A stretch of DNA of 64,000 bases. Origin: Omphalotus guepiniiformis (Eukaryota; Basidiomycota; Agaricomycetes; Agaricales; Omphalotaceae). The notes beneath the pieces are model-generated. The model was not told the DNA's origin. It did no database searches and worked only from the letters and a program-made list of their open reading frames with translations. Positions 56,759 through 64,000 of the stretch are shown here, piece after piece (position 1 is the stretch's first letter; every line of letters begins with the position of its first letter). The DNA is taken from positions 62,001 through 126,000 of the forward strand of contig JAQOOI010000054.1 in assembly GCA_028554645.1 (NCBI GenBank), written 5' to 3'. The translations under genes and the position numbers were made by a program.

Positions 56759-58432
56759 CTACAACCCAAACGAGAACCAAGTAACGAGCATGACTACTAC
56801 GCCAACCGCACCGACGTTAACGTTCATCATCCCCAATACAAGCGAATTACGCCGACTCGAGTTAGTCGACGTCGGGGAAGGAGTCGTCGCAGCTGACAAC
56901 GACCCAGTCGATGTCGTCCCAATGCTATTGAGCACCGTCGCAAGTGTGGAAGTACTAGTGTCGGATGACGTCATCGATGTTGAGGTGTTGCCAGCCTGAG
57001 CAAGGTAGGTGCGAATGTAGGATATCTCCCAGTACGCGGTATTGTAAACGGGATTTCCACTGCCAATGACGTTGTTGATCTATCTCGTCAGGATGACCCA
57101 AAGGTGGAGGAAGAGGAGGAAAGAGGAAGAGGAGTAAAGAGGAGAAGGAGGAAAAAGGAAGGCGGAGGAAAGAGGGCGGAGGAAAGAGGGGTCGTGTCAG
57201 TATCATCGTTGAGAAAACAGAGGCGAGAAGGCGTACACATTGACCAGGGCATGTTGAAGCGTATATATCTGGCACGCCGGCCCTAAGCACGCCAAAGGTT
57301 TTAGCACAAGAGACCAACGAATATCAATGCACCGGAACGCACCAAACTCCACAAAGCGTGATGTCAATGACCAACTGCTGAGGCCCGAAATACTTCAAGC
57401 ACTGGCGGGGTACGCGGCAGTAGGAGTGCCCCAGTCAGTTAAATCCATCTCGGAGCTCGCTGTGGCATGAAATATGGATGACGGGAGATTCGACCGCTGA
57501 ATCGACGATGGAGGGCAAGCGTTAGAGTTACAGCCCGGTCACGAAAGAATTATAACAACGTACCGGCCAAAACCACATGAAAATCCCAGCTACGTCGAAC
57601 TGCAAAGCGAATGCTCCTCCTCCTGCCTGAGCGAACCCACTTCCGAAACTATTGGGTTTGGTTTCTTGCACCAAGCAGCCTTGGCCGGTCGAGCAGTCCG
57701 TTTCGAGGGTTCTGCCTGTTTGTGCGGTGTTGGTGGCGAGGAAGCACCCTGGGTCGGTGTGGAGAGCCATTTGGTTCTGATTCAGCAGGTTGATACTTTC
57801 GATGATGTCGATTTCGCCTGCATGGGGCCATTCGACACCGGCGCCGAGAGTCCAGAAAGAGGGCCATACCTGAAGCGGGGTGGAAGTGGAATAAGGTTAT
57901 GTAGGGGTGTACCGAGTTTACTTGGTAGGAAAGAGAACGTACGGAGCACCCGTACGGGACATGGACGGCATCGATGACAACGAGACTGCCGAGTGGGTAG
58001 GAATCCTTGGAGGTGATTCTGACCTGAAAACCAAAGACAAAAAGCATAAGTCGAAGTATTTGAATTGCGGTCATAATCGAGAACGCACGGAGTTTCTGTG
58101 AACTAGAGGAGCAGCAGGAATGTTCGTAGTATTATCCACCCTGATTATCGCATTCCCGCTATTCGTGTCGACATAGGTAAGTCCTTGGGTGATGCCAGTA
58201 TTTCGGTCGACGTAGGTGACGTTGCCTGAGGTATCGTCAATTCAACTAGGACGAGACTCAACAGGAGAAAAAAAAACTCACCCCAAGTAGTATTATCTAT
58301 CGTACCCTGATAATCCCACGCTTCAAAGAAATCCGACCCAGCATATTGACGCACTGGCACGTAGATTGCGTTGGCATACATCCATAGTTGACTGGAAAGC
58401 AAGAAGACAGCCCAGGAGCAGGCTTTCGCCAT
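56759..58432 (-). CDS. GH16-family glucanase-like protein, one-base frame break
   Basis: Exons: 58282-58432, 58089-58225, 57943-58023, 57564-57869, 57343-57496, 57237-57282, 56759-57079. After a signal peptide come 'YAGSDFFEAWDY', 'RNSVRITSKDSY', '[22 protein letters not shown]' and the catalytic 'GEIDIIE', with both catalytic Glu and the Asp present. Then 'NSFGSGFAQAGGGAFALQFD', 'WGTPTAAYPASA', 'YFGPQQLVIDITLCG' and 'AYWEISYIRTY'. A Ser/Thr linker and hydrophobic C-terminus 'VGVVVMLVTWFSFGL' suggest wall or membrane anchoring. GH16 enzymes cut or rearrange beta-glucans. In exon 5 the frame meets TGA at 57395-57397 and the family sequence resumes one base out of phase, so exons 5 and 6 total one base short of a multiple of three. 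This is either a real disabling deletion or a sequence error. Confidence 0.85.
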
Positions 58433-59336
58433 TTTCGTAGCCCACAGGTCCAAACGTGAACGAGGAAGAGGGAAAGAAAGAGCTTTGAGGTTGGAACTGG
58501 TAACGATCAACCAAAAATCATGTCTTGCGGGCCTCCATGTACGGTTCTAGTGGTGATGCACTGATAGGAACCATATGATGAGCGGAACAAATGGGCCGTC
58601 CAGGGAAGTTTGCTTTGGTGCTTTTTATGGCGTTTTTCTTCTTATCTTTGAGGTTGATGGTTTCAGTTTGAAGGGCGAGGTATTGAAGGGCATACAACTT
58701 TTTGCGTAACCTGACCGCGGTACCCTGCGTAACGATAAGCGTACTGTTGCGTGGCAATTGCGTATTGTACTTCAGCACCTGCGTGTCTTCGCCTGTCTTC
58801 GCGTGAAGCTCTGTAGTATGTCAACGTATCATTGAATCGAGTCTGCGAGTATTTGCGAATAATGTGTGAGCTGCGAATATTGTATGGCATTTCGGCATCA
58901 GACTGTCCACACGCTCATGTGACCTAGAAAGCGCGTCTTCGCTTGTTTGTTGATACTAAGTACTTGAATCCTTCCACCATTCCTCGCTCTTCGGACAGCA
59001 CTCAACAGACTTGCAAATGTCTATACTTTTGAACAAATGCACGTGTACCAGATGCTAGGAATGCTGTACGAAGTTCTATTGCTTCAGGCTTATGATTCTA
59101 ATGACCTATTGATAGACTTGTCCCTAGGACTGTAGCGAGGAGTCAGAATACGCGTCAACGTGACAGATCTATGCCCGCCCACTCATAGTACCCCGCTGCT
59201 GAACCTCACGTTTCTGAAAATCACCTTCCACTCTTCCTGTAAACGCCCTTTGTGGGAAGCACATAACCCACGGTCTACGCAACACATCTGTTCAGACACA
59301 CCTCCCAGGATTGTGAGCGACTGTTTGGAGGGTATG
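58433..59336. other. Intergenic
   Basis: Promoter side of the GH16 gene and left flank of the minisatellite. A minus frame at 58518-58778 has no domain. Confidence 0.5.
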
Positions 59337-60215
59337 GAGACTATTTCGACGAACCTGACCCCAGGATCGATGAACGGATAGATGGATGGAGTGCGAGTGT
59401 GGAGACCGTACTACTGAACCTGACCCCAGGATCGATGAACGGATAGATGGATGGAGTGCGAGTGCGGAGACCGTACTACTGAACCTGACCCCAGGATCGT
59501 GAGCGGTCGCCGGAGTGTGGCAACAACAAACCTGATTCCAGGATAAAAGGACGTTTCACACGCGAGTGCAGACACCGTTCTATGAACCTGACCCCAGGAT
59601 CGTGAGCGGCTGCCGGGCGAGCGCAACTACTCCAATGAACTGGATTTCAGGATCGGTGGATAGATAGTGAACAAGTGCGAAGACCGTTTCTACAGAACCT
59701 GACCCCAGGATCGTGAGCGGTTGCCGCATGAATGCTGTAAAACCTGAACCCAGCCGTTCTACTGAACCTGACCCCAGGATCGTGAACGGTTGTCGGGTGA
59801 GCGCCACTACTCCAATGAACTAGATTGCAGGATCGGCGGACAGATAGTGAGCAAGTGCGAAGGCTGTTCTACAGAACCTGACCCCAGGATCGTGAGCGGT
59901 TGCCGCATGAGTGCTATGACTATGTCAGATAGTGAGCAAGTGCGAAGACTGTTCTACAGAACCTGACCCCAGGATCGTGAACAGTTGCCGCATGAGTGCT
60001 GTGACTATGTCAATAAATCTGACGCGCCGTTCTACTGAACCTGACCCCAGGATCGTGAACGGTTGCTGTGCCGCATGGGTGCTTTACCCCGGCCATTCTA
60101 CTGAACCTGACCTCAGGATCGTGAACGGATGCTGGACGAGTGCGGCGACTATCCAATGAACCTTACTTCAGGATCATGGACTATTGGAGAGTGCCGGGAC
60201 TATTTCACTGAACCT
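59337..60215 (+). repeat. Minisatellite with GAACCTGACCCCAGGATCG core
   Basis: The core GAACCTGACCCCAGGATCG(T)GA occurs at about 59351, 59416, 59481, 59584, 59696, 59764, 59875, 59958, 60037 and 60103, with weaker copies near 59530, 59640 and 60157. Spacing varies between about 52 and 112 bp. The first two units (about 64 bp) are nearly identical. Open frames over it in both directions are by-products of the repeat. Confidence 0.9.
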
Positions 60216-60802
60216 AATCCCATGGAGAGCAAATGCGGTGGTTCTCCAGGCAAACTAATAAGCGCGGCTCTAGGATTATAAGTGGTTAGTGGTTAGTGCG
60301 AGAGTTTTCAATGAAGCAAGTGCTACAGTTCTGTGTGGTGCATGAAGGGATGGCGGATACTGTTCTCAAATGTTGATCGTGATCGGTTCAGCCACACGAG
60401 CTGTCCTAGATCCAACTTGACCATATACTTTTTGACATATCAAAAACCTTCATTCTACGTTTACATTCAAGTCGCTGAGCAATCAGAATTACACTTGGAG
60501 ATCATTTCTGCTAGAGATGTTTCACTTTCGAGAGGCATTGGTACGCCCGTAAATTTTTTTGGCGGAGCTTCAGTAAAACACTAACTCATTCTTGTGCTCG
60601 TATTCTGTATTCAAGGATAATCTCCGAAGGCGTATTGCTATCGCAGTCAATCCTGATTCTGCAGTATGTTCAAAGCCTTCTGAAATGACTTAGCTTTGCA
60701 CCCATACAACCTGTTATATAGCGTTCTGATCTATTAGACCTCGACAATCATAAAAATGTCACTACACAAAATACGTTTGACAAGGCACCCTCTTCTATTG
60801 CT
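60216..60802. other. Intergenic
   Basis: Between the minisatellite and the transposase gene. No terminal inverted repeat that I can pair with a downstream copy. Confidence 0.5.
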
Positions 60803-63557
60803 ATGTTCCGTCCTAATGTTAGTGGGATGGGACAGAGTACAAACACCATTGTTTCCAACTACCCCTATACTCATCCCAATGCGTTGCTACCTGTATATCC
60901 ACTTCCTGCACCTCTTCCACCTCCAGAGATGCTATCTCAACTGTCAGGTTCTTCCCAATATACTTCGTTCCCATACATCCCATTTGCTGCATATCCGCAA
61001 CCCGCATCAAACGCTAATGCTCAGTTGCATTCTGAAACATTGCCGCCACAGACTCTGGTCGTTGAAGCTCCTTCCTCTCAAGGTCAATCATACATTCAAC
61101 ATGGCCAGAATGCTGCTACATCTGCTCATACTAAGGATGAGATAAGACAGTCCCAGTCATATGTCCCTGAACGCACACTTCTGGGCTCGCGGAACCCAAC
61201 ATATCCGCTCACTGGTCCTTACATCGACGGAAACACTCAATACATTCAGTTTGAGGATCTTGAAGGTGGTGGATGGAATGGCTGGCCTCAGGGAAACTTT
61301 GCGATGGACATCACACACGAACAGTTTCGGATGACCAACGGACTTCAGGTACACTGGGCTACCAGGACTACAACTGGGAAACAGAATCGTGATGCTTCCC
61401 GCGACTCTGATGATATCCGGTTTGGTGTTCGCAGTTCTCGATCATGCCTTGGAATAATTCAGTGCGAAAATTCTGAGTGTGCCATCATGGTTCGTCCGCA
61501 TACTCAGAGTCAAAGGCACATTCAACAACAGCTCCAGATATTGTGCAACTGTGGTGCAAAGAGAATCCATTTACCTTGTTTGAATCGAGCTGGAATGATC
61601 CGTTGGGCTAGGGGAGTCCGCTACATGAACGGAATAGCAGATCACAACCATCCTATCCACCCCAAACTTCACCTAGCCCCTAACGAGACCAAGGAATTCC
61701 GTAAATTGGTGACTGCCAATCCCAAAGCAACTCCTGCAGCTCTCATCTCTGGTAATACAGTTGATGGCACATCATCTGCAGAGATTTCAGATGTCTTACT
61801 ACACTCTGGGCGTGTGGGTCGCTATCGAGCTGAAATTCTGGGCACTGATCATTCAAGAGATGGTGACGAATTCATCGAGAGCTTTATGGACTTTCAAGAG
61901 AAGAATCCTGGCTTCATTGTGGCATCTGTTATGCTTGGAGGAGTGGCTGTTGTCTCAGCACAGACTCCGTTCATGGCATCACAGCTTCATGATCAAATTT
62001 TGCAGGAGGAGGGTCCATTTAATGGTGTAGTATCTGATGCTGCCCATGGATGGTGGAAAACCCGTACCTCCTTGCTCATTGTCAGTTCAGTGTTCTGTGG
62101 AGTCCTACAGGTGTGGGTTCCGGGCCTTATCAGCTACTCTAACGGAGCATCCTCTGCCCATTATGAATATCACTTTCTGGCTTTGATGGAGTCTATATCC
62201 CGTGTAACTCAAGAACGAGGAAAGGAGTTGACAGACGAGCTATTTGCAGGGGTGAGTTTTCGCAGTTTTGTGTGAAATGTCAAAATAACAATAATCTGTA
62301 TATAGGTTGTTGACTTCAGTGAAGCAGAACGTCTAGGATTTACTCAGGCCTTTATTCGTTTCTGGCAAAAGCGGGACAATAAACGTGATGAACAAGAACT
62401 TCGACAAAAGGCGGAATCACTTCTCCGAGGCTGCAAACAGCACTTCCGCAGCAGCATTACTCGTGTCAAGCGGATAACAGCCATTGTCCCTGTTGCAAAA
62501 AGAGAGGACTTTCATAGACTTGCAGTCAGTCTGCTCAATGCTGAGGATCAACCTTCCTTTCAAAGAATTGCAGGCCAAATTCAACATGAATATCCCAAGT
62601 TAGGACCATGGCTTGACTGGTGGCTTCGCAAAGAACATGCAGCCATGCTTTTTCAATCTCAGCGTCTTATGGATGCAATTATTTGGGACTCCTTACCTGA
62701 CAGTACCAATGCAGAGGAGGCGATGCACTTTAGCCTTTACAGTCAGCAAGGCAGACATCACCATTTTCTATTAGGCTTTGCAGCCTTAAAGAAAGTCGCA
62801 ACCACATTTGAGCTCAAATACAATGCTGAACGAAGTAAGTATAATTTTGTATCTTATAACTCAATCTGACGTTCTAGTATAGTTGGGCAGTCTACTCACT
62901 GGGGAAAAGCTCCACTTGAGATACGCAATAATCTCAAAGCTCAAATTGGACGTACCAAACGTTCTCGAACTACAGTGAAGATTAAAGCAAAACATCGGAA
63001 ATATTTCAATGATGGCCGGCCAAAGGATGATCACCGCCTACTACAATCTGTACGCAAGAGATTCAGAAATCGATCTTCACTTGGAACGGAACAGGACATA
63101 CATGGTCCAGTTCGACGCAGTCTTAGACAGAAGCAGAAGTTAGAGGATTATGAAAATCTCGAGGTGTCATTTGATGAGTGGAATGGCATATCACCTTCCG
63201 ATAGTCCCTCAAATGAAGTGTTAGATTCAAACCGTGAGTTGTGAAGTTTTTTTGCATCCGAAATCCTTCTATAATTTCAATAAATTTCAATATTCAGGAA
63301 ATATTGTATCAAAATCATCTGAGGTTCTCAAGTTACATCACTCCGCAGTGTCTAGTGTTGGAAAACCCTCTTCATTGAATGTACTGCCAGAAGGTCAATT
63401 GCCTCCACCACCTCCACCTACACCACAGGATCCACTTGCGCTCTACTCTATGCAGAAACTGGTAGATGATATTCCCCGGAACTTCAGTCTAACGAGCATC
63501 AATGGACATGCCATAGCGCCTCACATCTCTATCTCCTTACAAAGCCCCTGGTCCTGA
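60803..63557 (+). CDS. GCM/WRKY-finger transposase-like protein, 862 aa
   Basis: Exons 60803-62251, 62306-62834, 62883-63233 and 63298-63557 join in frame. The first 150 residues are Pro/Ser/Gln-rich. A GCM-type zinc-binding domain follows (about 205-295): 'SCLGIIQCENSECAIMVRP', 'QILCNCGAKRIHLPC' and 'YMNGIADHNHPIHP'. Next is a region resembling the DDE core of Mutator-type transposases, with 'ILGTDHSRDGDEF', 'VASVMLGGVAVVSAQTPF', 'VVSDAAHGWW' and 'SNGASSAHYEYHF'. A C-terminal helical part includes 'LGPWLDWWLRKEHAAMLF' and 'NAEEAMHFSLY', and a basic tail. GCM/WRKY fingers fused to such cores are known in fungal transposons. No terminal repeats were found and the last exon runs up to a LINE fragment, so the element may be incomplete. 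Confidence 0.78.
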
Positions 63558-64000
63558 TGGCATACCCAACATAGTGCTAAAGGAAACTGCCCATCTCCTC
63601 ACTCCATTCCTCCTCGAAATCTTTCGGGCCATATGCACTCTAAAAATCTACCCTTCCGCTTGGCACCTCTTCATCACTGTAGTCCTCCGAAAACCGGGTC
63701 GTAAATCATACCGGGTCGCTCCTTCGTACCGCCCCATTGCATTATACTGCACTATGGCAAAGGTCCTCTCTGGCCTAATTGCGGAAGACATCACCTTCTT
63801 CACCGAAAAACACCACCTCATACCCAACACTCAATTTGGAGGACGCCCAGGACGGATGACCACTGACCACATACACCTCCTGGTTAACCGAATACAGCAT
63901 GCATGGCGAAACAAGAGAGTTGTTTCAGTGCTTTCACTCGACATTGACAGTGCTTTCCCTAATGCGGTCCCAGAACGACTTCTACACAACATGCGACGAA
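63517..64000 (+). mobile_element. 5'-truncated LINE (non-LTR) reverse transcriptase, continues past the window
   Basis: From about 63517 one frame stays open to the window end with no start codon upstream. It reads the N-terminal RT motifs of LINE elements: 'YKAPGPDGIPN', 'VVLRKPGRKSY', 'YRPIALYCTMAKVLSGLIAED', 'FGGRPGRMTTDHI' and 'LSLDIDSAFPNAV' with the first catalytic Asp. The rest of RT, including YxDD, lies beyond 64000. The reading frame differs from the last exon of the transposase gene, which it overlaps by about 40 bp. Confidence 0.88.

Noticed and set aside
59411..60159. Several repetitive small ORFs on both strands that look like a repeat-protein gene
   Set aside because: They arise because minisatellite units lack stops in some frames; no leader, start context or intron supports translation.
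1..64000. CRISPR arrays, bacterial operons, prophage or insertion sequences
   Set aside because: Spliced genes, GT-AG introns and fungal families throughout; the only regular repeats are minisatellites, coding repeats and LTRs.

Overview
The window looks like nuclear DNA of a filamentous basidiomycete, most likely a mushroom-forming agaricomycete. Genes are broken by many short GT-AG introns (about 50-80 nt). The gene set is typical of such fungi: two short secreted tyrosinases, a CBM1-bearing CE1 esterase, a GH16 glucanase-like protein, a kinase with HGD in place of HRD, an F-box protein, a GCM-finger transposase and Ty3/gypsy and LINE elements. Species cannot be told from the sequence.

Layout. 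0.5-3.0 kb (-): secreted or membrane-tethered S33/TAP-like hydrolase. 4.1-5.4 kb (+): tyrosinase A. 7.3-8.9 and 11.5-12.2 kb (+): two paralogous secreted repeat proteins with near-identical signal-peptide exons and core promoters, separated by two small TIR elements, one a clear hAT-type MITE. 12.8-16.5 kb: a protein kinase (-), a small unknown gene, and a degenerate copy of the kinase N-lobe lodged between two direct repeats. 17.7-19.0 kb (+): TVP38/VTT-type membrane protein. 20.1-21.5 kb (-): tyrosinase B, with the same intron positions as A. 23.4-24.5 kb (+): unknown protein with a duplicated Gly-rich motif. 26.0 kb (-): intron-containing tRNA-Gln(CTG). 27.1-31.0 kb (+): 1282-aa low-complexity protein with a Cys-rich module. 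32.0-33.3 kb (+): F-box protein followed by tandem copies of its 3' end.

35.9-48.9 kb is a 12.9-kb Ty3/gypsy retrotransposon (-). Its 547-bp LTRs differ at one base, and it is flanked by a 4-bp duplication. Besides gag, protease, RT, RNase H and integrase it carries features unusual for the family: a 372-aa unknown ORF behind a +1-slippery stop, a predicted membrane segment in front of RT, and a 306-aa ORF in the same frame as pol, separated only by TGA-ATG. This is the best candidate in the window for something not well described.

Downstream: C2H2 zinc-finger gene (50.0-50.7 kb, +), CBM1-CE1 esterase (50.9-52.3 kb, -), small GPI-anchored protein (53.9-54.6 kb, +), DUF1772 protein (55.8-56.4 kb, +), GH16 protein with a one-base frame break (56.8-58.4 kb, -), a minisatellite (59.3-60.2 kb), a GCM-finger transposase gene (60.8-63.6 kb, +) and the start of a truncated LINE reverse transcriptase running off the window end. 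Several genes encode secreted wall or polymer-active proteins (tyrosinases, esterase, GH16, repeat proteins, GPI protein), but nothing shows they form one pathway. Exon coordinates come from reading splice signals and protein homology by eye.
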